From Prevotella sp. UBA4339 (GTDB taxonomy: Bacteria; Bacteroidota; Bacteroidia; Bacteroidales; Bacteroidaceae): DNA of 14,107 nt. How positions within the stretch are numbered: the stretch's first letter is position 1; each line of letters starts with the position of its first letter. A program made the translations under genes and the position numbers. Where the stretch lies: the NCBI GenBank assembly GCA_002393725.1, contig DGTJ01000119.1, positions 1-14,107 on the forward strand, written 5' to 3'. The notes under the pieces were generated by a model. That model searched no databases. It saw nothing but the letters and a program-made list of their open reading frames with translations, and was not told where the DNA came from. Of the stretch, positions 1-5,504 are shown in pieces.

Positions 1-2
1 AG

Positions 3-65
3 GCTTATTTGGAAAGCATTAAAGGAATTGAAAAGAAAGCAAAACGTGGCAGGAAGAAGGAATGA
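3..65 (+). CDS. C-terminal tail of an unknown gene (5' end outside window)
   Basis: An open frame enters from the left edge and stops with the TGA at 63-65. It encodes about 20 residues with a strongly basic end (KKAKRGRKKE). The stop overlaps the ATG of the next ORF as ATGA, a common arrangement for translational coupling. The tail is too short to assign to a family. A lysine/arginine-rich end would fit a nucleic-acid-binding protein, but that is only a guess. Confidence 0.35.
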   Translation, partial: AYLESIKGIEKKAKRGRKKE

Positions 66-505
66 AAGTAGAAATTAACAAACGAAAAGCGGCCCCTAAA
101 ATCCCCGACCGTATAGACATCCACTGCGAGATACAAGCCGTGCCCTTCGCCCAGCTCTCGCAGATGCAGACAGGCGAACCGTCGGCTGCCATCCGCGAAC
201 GAGTCATCCGTGCCCGCAAGATTCAGGAGGAACGCTTCAAGCCCTACAAGGGCATCCACTCCAACGCCATGATGACCGAGCGCATGCTCCACGAGTTTGC
301 AGAGCCTGATGCTGCCAGTCTCGACATGCTTCGCATGGCAATGGAGAAGTTGAAGCTCTCCGCCCGTGCCTACAGCCGCATCCTCAAGGTGGCCCGCACC
401 ATTGCCGACCTCGCCGGCAGCGAAAAGGTAGAGTCCATGCACATCGCCGAGGCCATCGGGTATAGGAATCTGGATAGAGGCGACTGGGCGGAGCGAGGGA
501 TATGA
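62..505 (+). pseudogene. C-terminal fragment of ComM/YifB Mg-chelatase-like AAA protein
   Basis: The 147-residue product matches the C-terminal end of the ComM/YifB (Mg chelatase-related) family from about residue 16 onward. It has DRIDIHCEI, then SAAIRERVIRAR, then LSARAYSRILKVARTIADL and AEAIGYRNLDR. That is the end of the AAA module plus the Mg_chelatase_C helical domain. Full-length proteins are about 500 residues; the Walker A, Walker B and N-terminal Lon-like domains are missing. The first 15 residues (MKVEINKRKAAPKIP) are not family-like and are encoded by AT-richer DNA, so the family sequence begins abruptly near base 105. In intact ComM this protein is a helicase acting in branch migration during natural transformation; the fragment cannot be an ATPase. 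Its ATG overlaps the upstream stop, so it may still be translated. Family assignment is firm; pseudogene status is inferred. Confidence 0.8.
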
Positions 506-647
506 ACTATCAGCTATTCATTGGATAGAAAATACGTGCAAATTTAAGATTTGTAAGTAGAAATATAGCCATTTTACAATTTGCCTCTACTAAATTACTC
601 ATTTTTCCAGTATAAAACACTGAATTTTTGCCAATTATGTGAAATCA

Positions 648-702
648 CTCCCATCTATTTTACCTCTACTTTACATCTATCTTACCTCTACCTTGCCTCT
701 AC
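648..702 (+). repeat. Left array: five tandem 11-bp units (cttacctctac type)
   Basis: Five back-to-back 11-base units are readable: ctcccatctat, tttacctctac, tttacatctat, cttacctctac, cttgcctctac. The first is the most degenerate; the consensus is YTTRCCTCTAC. An exact single unit, tttgcctctac, also lies outside at 580-590. The period of 11 is close to one helical turn, so a bound protein would meet each unit on about the same face of the DNA. The inverted partner array is at 984-1038. Iteron-like or operator-like arrays look like this, but the function is unknown. Confidence 0.8.
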
Positions 703-800
703 ATAAATGGAGATATTTCACACTACTTAACAGAACTTTGTACCTATTTGCATGCCATTTCACAGCTACCGCACACCAATCATTTAGCCTCTTCTATTTA

Positions 801-818
801 AAATTCTCTAGAGAATTT
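801..818. repeat. 18-bp perfect palindrome, copy 1
   Basis: AAATTCTCTAGAGAATTT is a perfect dyad, identical to the copy at 866-883, with starts 65 bases apart. The pair is centred at about 842, the same centre as the two flanking 11-bp arrays. A second small dyad, CACTTAAGTG (821-830), lies beside it. Palindromes of this size usually bind dimeric proteins or extrude as cruciforms. Confidence 0.8.
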
Positions 819-865
819 ATCACTTAAGTGTCACTTTTCTCAGCCTTTAAAGTCACTTATTACAT

Positions 866-883
866 AAATTCTCTAGAGAATTT
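866..883. repeat. 18-bp perfect palindrome, copy 2
   Basis: This is an exact second copy of AAATTCTCTAGAGAATTT. The 47 bases between the copies contain GTCACTT twice (830-836 and 852-858). Confidence 0.8.
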
Positions 884-983
884 TTCAGTTAAAGGACTTC
901 CTACATCCAGAAACCGGACAATAGAGATGGAGTTCAAACACTTGTTTCTTACGGCTCGCATTATATTGTAAGACTGACGACAT

Positions 984-1038
984 GTAGAGGCAAGGTAGAG
1001 GCAAAGTAGAAGAAAGGTAGAAGTAAAGTATAGGCAGA
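984..1038 (-). repeat. Right array: five tandem 11-bp units, inverted relative to the left array
   Basis: Plus-strand units are gtagaggcaag, gtagaggcaaa, gtagaagaaag, gtagaagtaaa, gtataggcaga. Read on the minus strand they have the same consensus as the left array. The innermost unit (cttgcctctac followed by at) is identical in both arrays. Aligning the arms as an inverted repeat gives 41 of 55 matching positions by eye, 37 of 44 without the outermost unit. A single outer copy, gtagaagcaaa, lies at 1083-1093. Confidence 0.8.
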
Positions 1039-1279
1039 ATTCGTGCTTAGAAGTTAATAATCAATATTATAAAGCCATTTTAGTAGAAGCAAACTCATAT
1101 TTCCACTTTTTCGCTCTAAAATTTGCATTTTTGAGCTCGAAAAAGTCGCCTATCATTGAGAAAAGCGACTCCATCATCTACCTTATAGCCAGCTGCATAC
1201 ACCACCTTGCCAGCTATCTCACCTGCATAATATAACGGATTTTTCTTCACGTTCATACAGTTTTGTATCGATAACATTG

Positions 1280-1447
1280 TCAAGTACAGCACGACATACA
1301 GCCACGATACTGCATGTCATAGAGGCGGATAGTTTTAACTTCTATCTCGCTGCTGACGGATGCGGCTCCCTCAGCAATCTTCTGTTGCATGGAGACTGTG
1401 TTGAACGTCTTGCGCGGGCCTCCATCGATGATGATAATCTTCTTCAT
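1280..1447 (-). pseudogene. N-terminal remnant of a flavodoxin-like NAD(P)H/FMN reductase
   Basis: The minus strand encodes 55 residues starting MKKIIIIDGGPRKTFNT. This is the first beta strand and phosphate-binding loop of flavodoxin-fold NAD(P)H-dependent FMN reductases. The piece continues to QKIAEGAASV, KTIRLYDMQYRGCMSC, where family members normally go on through a second cysteine motif and the rest of the fold. Here a TGA follows two codons later. Family members are around 180-200 residues, so about 70 percent is missing. The downstream reverse DNA (to 1116) holds another short frame that I cannot connect to the family, suggesting deletion or replacement of the 3' part. Other strand readings of this stretch are shadows. 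Confidence 0.7.
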
Positions 1448-1503
1448 AAATCAACTTTTGTTAATTGTTGGCATAAAAGTAATAATAATCGGTAAGAAAT
1501 GAG

Positions 1504-1511
1504 TAACTTTG
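1504..1511 (+). promoter_or_regulatory. Bacteroidetes -7 box (TAACTTTG) upstream of the WbuC cupin gene
   Basis: TAACTTTG matches the TAnnTTTG -7 consensus. No clear TTTG is seen at the -33 position, so the promoter is only moderately supported. It would give a leader of roughly 75-80 bases before the ATG at 1593. Confidence 0.45.
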
Positions 1512-1592
1512 CAAAAGAATTTTGCGGAATGAAGTAAGAGAACTCTGAGAAGGCTCTAAAACGTTAGAAAATAAAGGATTTACAATTGAAAG

Positions 1593-1994
1593 ATGAAGAT
1601 AATAGACGACAACTTGATTAATGGCGTGGTGGAGCAAGCCAAGCAGTCACCACGGCTGAGGATGAACTTCAATTTCCATCAGAGCCTGGATGAGAAATGC
1701 CACAGGTTCCTCAACTGTCTGGAGCCTAGCACATTTATCCCTGTGCATCATCACCCCACGAAGGCCGAGACATTTGTCATCCTGAAGGGCAAGGTCAAGG
1801 TTTCTACCTACAATGATGATGGTGAGGTCATGGAGTCCTGCGTCATCAGCCAGGATAGCGGAACCTACGGTGTTGATATACCACAAAACGTGTGGCACGG
1901 TTTGGAATGCCTTGAGCCCAGCGTACTACTGGAGTGCAAGGAAGGCCCATTCGTGGAGCATGAGGTGGACGGAATCCTGGAGATAAAGAGATAG
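1593..1994 (+). CDS. WbuC-family cupin fold metalloprotein
   Basis: The 133-residue protein has the features of the WbuC cupin family. PVHHHPTKAETFVILKGK at residues 50-67 is the metal-binding strand pair, with H52, H53 or H54 and E59 as likely ligands. VDIPQNVWHGLE at 94-105 supplies the final histidine, H102. The fold is a single beta-barrel, cytoplasmic, with no signal peptide. WbuC members often sit in surface polysaccharide loci, but their reaction is not established; here no glycan gene is adjacent. A YbjQ-family gene follows 61 bases later on the same strand and may share the transcript. Start choice is the only in-frame ATG before the conserved N-terminus (MKIIDDNLI). Length fits the family. 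Substrate cannot be inferred. Confidence 0.85.
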   Translation: MKIIDDNLINGVVEQAKQSPRLRMNFNFHQSLDEKCHRFLNCLEPSTFIPVHHHPTKAETFVILKGKVKVSTYNDDGEVMESCVISQDSGTYGVDIPQNVWHGLECLEPSVLLECKEGPFVEHEVDGILEIKR

Positions 1995-2055
1995 GCTATG
2001 ATAACTGTCGACACCACACATAAATGATTATAGAAACTTCTAAAAGCAAACAATT

Positions 2056-2373
2056 ATGACACTATCAACAACCCCACAGATTGAAGGTCACACTATCCGC
2101 GAGTACAAGGGTGTGGTGACAGGTGAAACAATTATCGGAGCAAACGCTTTCCGTGATTTCTTTGCAGGCATCAGGGACATAGTAGGTGGCCGTGCCGGTA
2201 GCTATGAGAAGGTGCTTCGTGAGGCCAAAGACACCTCTATGCAGGAGATGATGCAACGGGCACAGGAACTGGGAGCCAATGCCATCGTTGGCATCGACAT
2301 CGATTATGAGACCATCGGTGCCAATGGTTCAATGCTGATGGTGGCTACCAGTGGAACGGCTGTAGTAATCTAA
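2056..2373 (+). CDS. YbjQ/UPF0145 family protein
   Basis: The 105-residue product matches the YbjQ (UPF0145) family along its whole length: TIREYKGVVTGETIIGAN near the start, a middle helix with YEKVLREAKDTSMQEMMQRA, then the hallmark GANAIVGIDIDYETIG. The ending MLMVATSGTAVVI is typical. Members form small homo-oligomers and have been called putative heavy-metal-binding proteins, but a biochemical role is not established. The protein is soluble with no signal peptide. It follows the WbuC cupin gene at a 61-base interval, with no recognisable separate promoter, so the two may be cotranscribed. Length and start fit the family well. Confidence 0.88.
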   Translation: MTLSTTPQIEGHTIREYKGVVTGETIIGANAFRDFFAGIRDIVGGRAGSYEKVLREAKDTSMQEMMQRAQELGANAIVGIDIDYETIGANGSMLMVATSGTAVVI

Positions 2374-2389
2374 AAGATACACTTCCGAC

Positions 2390-2410
2390 AGGCAATTTTT
2401 CATATTGCCT
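2390..2410. terminator. Possible weak terminator after the YbjQ gene
   Basis: AGGCAAT (2390-2396) pairs with ATTGCCT (2404-2410) around a 7-base loop, followed by taataaatttt. The stem is only 7 bp and the T-run is interrupted. It overlaps the end of a minus-strand acyltransferase remnant. Confidence 0.35.
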
Positions 2411-2464
2411 TAATAAATTTTGCCGGATTGCCACCCACGATGGTGTTCGGAGCTGTGGTATTAA
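2400..2464 (-). pseudogene. C-terminal tail of a hexapeptide-repeat acyltransferase
   Basis: On the minus strand the codons for APNTIVGGNPAKFIKAI end in a TGA. This is the classic last coil and C-terminal signature of left-handed beta-helix acetyltransferases of the maltose/galactoside O-acetyltransferase type (consensus V.GNPAKVI). Nothing of the preceding hexapeptide repeats is visible upstream; the sequence runs directly into an AraC-like remnant. It is therefore a relic of about 20 codons. The family call rests on this short signature. Confidence 0.65.
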
Positions 2465-2466
2465 TC

Positions 2467-2652
2467 TTAAAACAACACAAAGCCCTTGGAGGCCCATACC
2501 ATCTCTGGATTGAACTGCTGCAGGAACTGTCCGGAAAACAGTAGCACGTCGGCCTCGAAATCATCCGAGTAACCAACGTGCTGAATCGTGTTCGACATCT
2601 GCCATATAGCAAGGTCGCCCTGTCGTGATGTGAATGAGTTCTTACCATCATT
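2467..2652 (-). pseudogene. Remnant of an AraC-family regulator N-terminal (sensor) domain
   Basis: The minus strand reads NDGKNSFTSRQGDLAIWQMS, then HVGYSDDFEADVLLFS, QFNPEMVWASKGF, and stops with TAA. The GDLxIWQM...YSDDFEADVL...NPEMVW pattern resembles the cupin-like sensor domain of Bacteroidales AraC regulators, which should be followed by a roughly 100-residue DNA-binding domain. That domain is absent and no plausible start codon precedes the fragment; an in-frame stop lies about 30 bases upstream. It is not continuous with the AraC C-terminal fragment at 3577, which lies upstream on the same strand, so the two are probably from different genes. Confidence 0.6.
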
Positions 2653-2696
2653 CCTGTTTGCTTATTAAAACGACTCGGTCATTCCAGCGCCCCTTC

Positions 2697-2735
2697 GGCA
2701 GCAAGCTACCTGAGGGCTTGACGACTCTTGCTGCC
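2697..2735. repeat. Inverted repeat downstream of the flavodoxin gene
   Basis: GGCAGCAAG (2697-2705) and CTTGCTGCC (2727-2735) form a perfect 9-bp stem around a 21-base loop. It lies 20 bases beyond the flavodoxin stop on the minus strand, where a transcript end would be expected. There is no T-run, so it is not a typical intrinsic terminator; it could stabilise the mRNA end or be a relic repeat. Confidence 0.5.
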
Positions 2736-2755
2736 CTGTCGTTTGCTTTGCCATA

Positions 2756-3397
2756 CTACTTCCCTTGATAGCCTAATCTCTTCAGCCATTTCTCCACACG
2801 CTCCTTGCCCGTGCGGACATCGTGGCCGTACATTGAGAAGCCCTGCTGCACGTTAGCTTTAGGATAGGCTTTCTCAACATCCTTCACACAACTGCCGAGA
2901 CCAGAGCCTTCGTGAGTAGTGAAGGGGATGATGGTCTTGCCGCTTAAATCATATTTCTTGAAGAACGTGAACATCACCTGCGGATAGGTGCCCCACCAGA
3001 CAGGACCGCCAATGAACACGACGTCGTACTTATTGACATCCACTGTGCCCTCAAACGGAGGCAGTTCGCCTTTCTGCTGTTCCTCTTTGGCAAGGTCACA
3101 CAGGGGCTTGTAGGCCATGCCGTCGTACTTCGAGGTCTTGATTTCAAACTGGTCGGCACCCGTGAAGGCAGAAATGTAGTCGGCCACAATCTTCGTGTTG
3201 CCCTCCGTGATATTGCCCACGGCATAGTTGTCGCCAGCATGTGAGAAAAATACCACGAGAGCTTTTTTCTCCGTGTCAATCTGCTGTGCAGCCTGTTCAT
3301 TACTTGTCTCCTGAGCATCAGGAGCCGTTTTCTTTCCGTTACAAGCCGTTGCTGTCAGTAGTGCAGCAATGGCCATCATGTACTTAAATATCTTCAT
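2756..3397 (-). CDS. Flavodoxin-family lipoprotein
   Basis: The 213-residue protein begins with a hydrophobic signal MKIFKYMMAIAALLTATAC and a lipobox-like TATAC, so C19 is probably lipidated and the domain anchored in the envelope. A low-complexity linker (residues 20-44) precedes a flavodoxin fold: ALVVFFSHAGDNYAVG (46-61, FMN phosphate loop), FIGGPVWWGTYP (128-139) and IIPFTTHEGSGLG (156-168), both contacts to the isoalloxazine ring. Bacteroidales encode many such flavodoxin lipoproteins; the electron partner is unknown. Neighbouring remnants of a second FMN reductase, AraC regulators and an acyltransferase suggest an eroded redox/stress cluster. A -7 box lies 103 bases upstream. The gene is complete and of normal length for the type. 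Confidence 0.9.
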   Translation of the reverse strand: MKIFKYMMAIAALLTATACNGKKTAPDAQETSNEQAAQQIDTEKKALVVFFSHAGDNYAVGNITEGNTKIVADYISAFTGADQFEIKTSKYDGMAYKPLCDLAKEEQQKGELPPFEGTVDVNKYDVVFIGGPVWWGTYPQVMFTFFKKYDLSGKTIIPFTTHEGSGLGSCVKDVEKAYPKANVQQGFSMYGHDVRTGKERVEKWLKRLGYQGK

Positions 3398-3500
3398 CGC
3401 TATACCTTATTATTTATGCTAATGTTGCTATTTCCCTTGCCTTGCTGTAGGCATCGTGCCCCGCCAGCTGGGCATTTTCTAAGTTATTATATTCCGACTG

Positions 3501-3508
3501 CAAAGGTA
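3501..3508 (-). promoter_or_regulatory. -7 box (TACCTTTG) for the flavodoxin gene
   Basis: On the minus strand TACCTTTG fits the -7 consensus. No good TTTG is at the -33 position. The leader of about 100 bases contains a short in-frame stretch ending at 3414 (ENAQLAGHDAYSKAREIATLA), which could be a relic of another gene or an upstream ORF. Confidence 0.5.
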
Positions 3509-3576
3509 TGACAATCCATCGAAACTATAGTTGCACAATTTACGGAGGATTTTACCAAAATCGGATATTCATACCA

Positions 3577-3762
3577 TTACTCCCTAAAATCAGAGGGCTT
3601 CGCACCTAAATTCGTCTGTACATATCGGCTGAAATGGGAGAGTGATGAGAAACCGAACATATCGCTGATGTCAGTAAACGAGAGATTGCGATTTCTCAAC
3701 AGTCGGCTGATGTCTAATGAGGTGTAGCGGGTAATCCAGAATGCAGCAGGCAGACCGCTCAC
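3577..3762 (-). pseudogene. C-terminal fragment of an AraC-family regulator
   Basis: The 61 residues match the second half of the AraC DNA-binding domain: PAAFWITRYTSLDISRLLRN, LSFTDISDMFGFSSLSHFSR and GAKPSDFRE, i.e. the linker helix plus the second helix-turn-helix with the usual FG.SSLSHFSRYF-type signature. The first helix-turn-helix is truncated and the whole sensor domain is missing. The nominal start is a GTG (3760-3762) with no ribosome binding site. The frame runs upstream without a stop into the last bases of hxlR, 23 bases away, in another frame. A regulator of this kind is normally about 280-300 residues. It is a fragment left by a deletion. Confidence 0.75.
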
Positions 3763-3785
3763 CTTCTTGCTTGTTGACTTATTTA

Positions 3786-4145
3786 TTAATCTGTTACTAC
3801 TTCATCGAAATGCTCTTTCCCCCAATCAATGAGTGCAGTGAGGACAGGCATCAAGGAGCGACCAGTTTCCGTCAGTGAATACTCTACCCGTGGTGGCACC
3901 TCTGGGAAAACCTCGCGATGCACCAGATGGCTCTGCTCTAAGTTCTTCAAGGTTTGTGAAAGCATTTTCTGAGAACAGTCCGTCATAAAACGACGCATCT
4001 CGTTGAAACGCAGCACACCAGATTCGCTCCTGTTCAACAGAAACAATACAAGTAATGACCACTTGTCGCCAAAACGACTTACCACTTGCCTGATAGGGCA
4101 GGCTAAGTATTCACTTCGTGTTCGTTCTTCTTTAATAATTGCCAT
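3786..4145 (-). CDS. HxlR-family transcriptional regulator
   Basis: From the ATG at 4145 the product is 119 residues, the normal HxlR size. It contains CPIRQVVSRFGDKWSLLVL (16-34), GVLRFNEMRRFM (43-54), QKMLSQTLKNLEQ (59-71) and EVPPRVEYSLTETGRSL (82-98): a winged helix that binds DNA as a dimer. C16 is at the position used for thiol-based sensing of quinones or hypochlorite in YodB and HypR, so a redox or electrophile signal is plausible. An earlier in-frame start at 4193 would add 16 residues not typical of the family and would put the promoter inside the gene, so 4145 is preferred. It is divergent from a cupin gene that is the likely target. The -7 box overlaps a 17-bp dyad, suggesting autorepression. 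Confidence 0.9.
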   Translation of the reverse strand: MAIIKEERTRSEYLACPIRQVVSRFGDKWSLLVLFLLNRSESGVLRFNEMRRFMTDCSQKMLSQTLKNLEQSHLVHREVFPEVPPRVEYSLTETGRSLMPVLTALIDWGKEHFDEVVTD

Positions 4146-4163
4146 AATTATAGATTTATGCGA

Positions 4164-4184
4164 CAAAGGTAACGAAAAGTTACC
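4164..4184 (-). promoter_or_regulatory. hxlR -7 box overlapping a GGTAAC-N5-GTTACC operator
   Basis: TACCTTTG on the minus strand (4164-4171) is a -7 box 19 bases before the hxlR ATG. It overlaps the perfect inverted repeat GGTAACgaaaaGTTACC (4168-4184). A repressor bound here would block its own promoter. No TTTG is found at -33. Confidence 0.6.
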
Positions 4185-4199
4185 AAGTAGCATGACGAT

Positions 4200-4216
4200 A
4201 CTTAGTTAATCTAAGT
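4200..4216. promoter_or_regulatory. Second 6-5-6 inverted repeat, candidate HxlR operator
   Basis: ACTTAGttaatCTAAGT is a perfect 6-bp inverted repeat with a 5-base spacer, the same geometry as the dyad at 4168-4184. The two centres are 32 bases apart, about three helical turns, which would suit cooperative binding. The half-site sequences differ, so common binding by one protein is an inference. Confidence 0.5.
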
Positions 4217-4257
4217 TAATTCCTGTTTTACCGAAGTCAGATAACATCACAATTCCT

Positions 4258-4286
4258 ACTTTTTGGTAACTATGTCACTTTTTGGT
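4258..4286 (+). promoter_or_regulatory. Direct repeat ACTTTTTGGT upstream of the cupin promoter
   Basis: ACTTTTTGGT occurs at 4258-4267 and again at 4277-4286, a 19-base period (about two helical turns). The first copy runs into GGTAAC, the half-site of the hxlR dyad. The repeat ends just before the cupin -33 position, so it is well placed for a regulator of this promoter. Confidence 0.55.
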
Positions 4287-4292
4287 GCCTTC

Positions 4293-4323
4293 TTGTGGGA
4301 GTGAAAAAATTGCCGTACCTTTG
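4293..4323 (+). promoter_or_regulatory. Promoter of the second cupin gene
   Basis: TACCTTTG (4316-4323) is a consensus -7 box; TTG at 4293-4295 is a plausible -33 element 20 bases upstream. Expected leader is roughly 40 bases before the ATG at 4369. Confidence 0.65.
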
Positions 4324-4368
4324 CACTCGAAATCAAGAAACAAATAACAATTTAAACGTATAAGCATT

Positions 4369-4824
4369 ATGAGACAGATTAAGACAATTAAGACAGGTAA
4401 GAACTTCAGTGCAGTAAGCGTAGGTAAGATGGATGAGATTATCGAGCATGTGCTGCCGATGGGTCCTAACGTGACTATTCAGGGCAAGGTGTTCGCAGGT
4501 CAGGCCGTAGGTGCTACGGGCAGTGAATTGAGTTTCCAGACACTCGTTCCCGGTCAGGACAGCGGTTTCCTGCACACTCACAAGACTCACGAGGAACTTT
4601 ACATCATCCTGAGGGGCGAGGGTGAGTATCAGGTGGACGGCGAGATATTCCCCGTCGGCGAGGGTACCATCGTCCGTGTTGCTCCCGATGGTAAGCGTGC
4701 ACTGAAGAACACTGGCTCGGAGAACCTGACCATGCTCTGCATCCAGTATAAGGCCAATGCTTTCAGCGAGGCAGACAGTCCCATGACCGATGGCGTGATT
4801 CTTCAGGAAGAACTGAAATGGTAA
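4369..4824 (+). CDS. Cupin-domain protein
   Basis: The 151-residue protein has a cupin motif 1 at SGFLHTHKTHEELYIILRGEG (65-85): H69, H71 and E76 followed by G83 fit G(X)5HXH(X)4E(X)6G. Motif 2 (GEGTIVRVAPDGKRALKN, 97-114) has the expected PxG, but the fourth metal ligand, normally histidine, is alanine (A111). Metal binding may therefore be incomplete or use H74. The protein is cytoplasmic with no signal peptide. It is divergent from hxlR and preceded by repeat-rich regulatory DNA, so it is probably HxlR-controlled; similar pairs elsewhere are linked to reactive carbonyl, quinone or oxidant stress. A truncated PNPOx-like ORF starts 2 bases downstream. The reaction is unknown. Confidence 0.85.
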   Translation: MRQIKTIKTGKNFSAVSVGKMDEIIEHVLPMGPNVTIQGKVFAGQAVGATGSELSFQTLVPGQDSGFLHTHKTHEELYIILRGEGEYQVDGEIFPVGEGTIVRVAPDGKRALKNTGSENLTMLCIQYKANAFSEADSPMTDGVILQEELKW

Positions 4825-4826
4825 GC

Positions 4827-4934
4827 ATGGCTATGGAGAGAGCGTTGCTGTTTCTACGCAATCATAAGGATGTTGCCCTTGCTACAAGCGAGGACAACAT
4901 CCCTAAGTTGCGCATTTTCCAGGTGATGGCATGA
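4827..4934 (+). pseudogene. N-terminal remnant of a pyridoxamine 5'-phosphate oxidase-like protein
   Basis: Directly after the cupin stop an ATG opens a 35-residue frame: MERALLFLRNHKDVALATSE, then DNIPKLRIFQVM, then a TGA. This is the N-terminus of small FMN-binding split-barrel proteins (PNPOx-like, about 130-150 residues), where it is followed by a strand such as GNTLYFAT. After the stop the same frame resumes with NNGLSFVGNTL, faintly similar, but decays within 20 codons. The intact gene was probably cotranscribed with the cupin. Assigned from sequence pattern only. Confidence 0.65.
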
Positions 4935-5040
4935 CAGGTTAGTCGTAACAACGGGCTATCGTTTGTCGGGAACACCCTGTGCCGAGATTTACTTTGACAA
5001 GGTTCTCCGTCTCGGAAATAAAAAGAAAAACAAGTTTTCC

Positions 5041-5072
5041 TTTTGTATTTCGCTCGCTTTTTCGTAATTTTG
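5041..5072 (+). promoter_or_regulatory. Consensus Bacteroidetes promoter of the fur operon
   Basis: TTTTG (5041-5045), exactly 19 bases, then TAATTTTG (5065-5072). The fur ATG starts only 6 bases after the -7 box, so the transcript should begin at or next to the start codon. This also argues against any fur start upstream of 5079. Confidence 0.8.
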
Positions 5073-5078
5073 CACCCG

Positions 5079-5504
5079 ATGAACGAAGCAAAGTGTACAG
5101 AGCTCCTCGAGGAGCACGGGATAAAGGTCACAGCCAACCGCATCGTGGTGCTGAAAGAACTGGTAAAGGCTCTTCATCCAGTCACGTTGGCAGAACTGGA
5201 GAAAAGGATCCTGAGCATCGACAAGTCGAACATCTTCCGTGCGCTAACCATCTTCCGTGAGAACCATCTCGTACATGTCATTGAGGGAGGCTGCGATGGG
5301 GTGCGCTACGAACTGTGCCACAGTCATAACCACGACCACGATGAGGATGTGCATCCGCATTTCTATTGTGAGCAATGTCAGCAGACATTCTGTCTCGACT
5401 ATACAGAGGTGCCAAGCATACAGCTACCGAAAGGATTCGAGCAGAGAACTGCCAACCTGATAATAAAGGGCATCTGCCCAGACTGCAAGGAGAAAAATCT
5501 ATGA
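5079..5504 (+). CDS. Fur-family metalloregulator
   Basis: From the ATG at 5079 the protein has 141 residues, the normal Fur size. Residues 1-75 form the winged helix (KVTANRIVVLKELV, IDKSNIFRALTIFRENHLV). The dimerisation part has a histidine-rich loop HSHNHDHDEDVHPHF (81-95), CEQC (97-100) and CPDC (133-136). The two CxxC pairs form the structural zinc site; the His/Asp cluster supplies regulatory metal ligands. Sequence alone does not separate Fur, Zur and PerR. The TTG at 5043, which would add 12 residues, overlaps the promoter and is rejected. It is the first gene of an apparent operon with a HAD hydrolase (19 bases downstream) and a GH43 enzyme. No Fur box is evident at its promoter by eye. 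Confidence 0.9.
   Translation: MNEAKCTELLEEHGIKVTANRIVVLKELVKALHPVTLAELEKRILSIDKSNIFRALTIFRENHLVHVIEGGCDGVRYELCHSHNHDHDEDVHPHFYCEQCQQTFCLDYTEVPSIQLPKGFEQRTANLIIKGICPDCKEKNL

Larger units (their letters stand above)
506..1279. other. Non-coding region built around a symmetric repeat array
   Basis: No convincing protein gene is visible in this AT-rich stretch. The longest forward ORF (639-827) runs straight through the repeat units and has no recognisable domain. The region is organised around a centre near 842: 11-bp arrays on both sides, two 18-bp palindromes, and single outer copies of the repeat unit at 580-590 and 1083-1093. The 10-mer agccatttta occurs just left of both outer copies (567-576 and 1073-1082). 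A hairpin lies at 1105-1146, with 9-bp arms ACTTTTTCG and CGAAAAAGT. A reverse ORF of 46 residues (1116-1256) has no family I recognise. Confidence 0.6.
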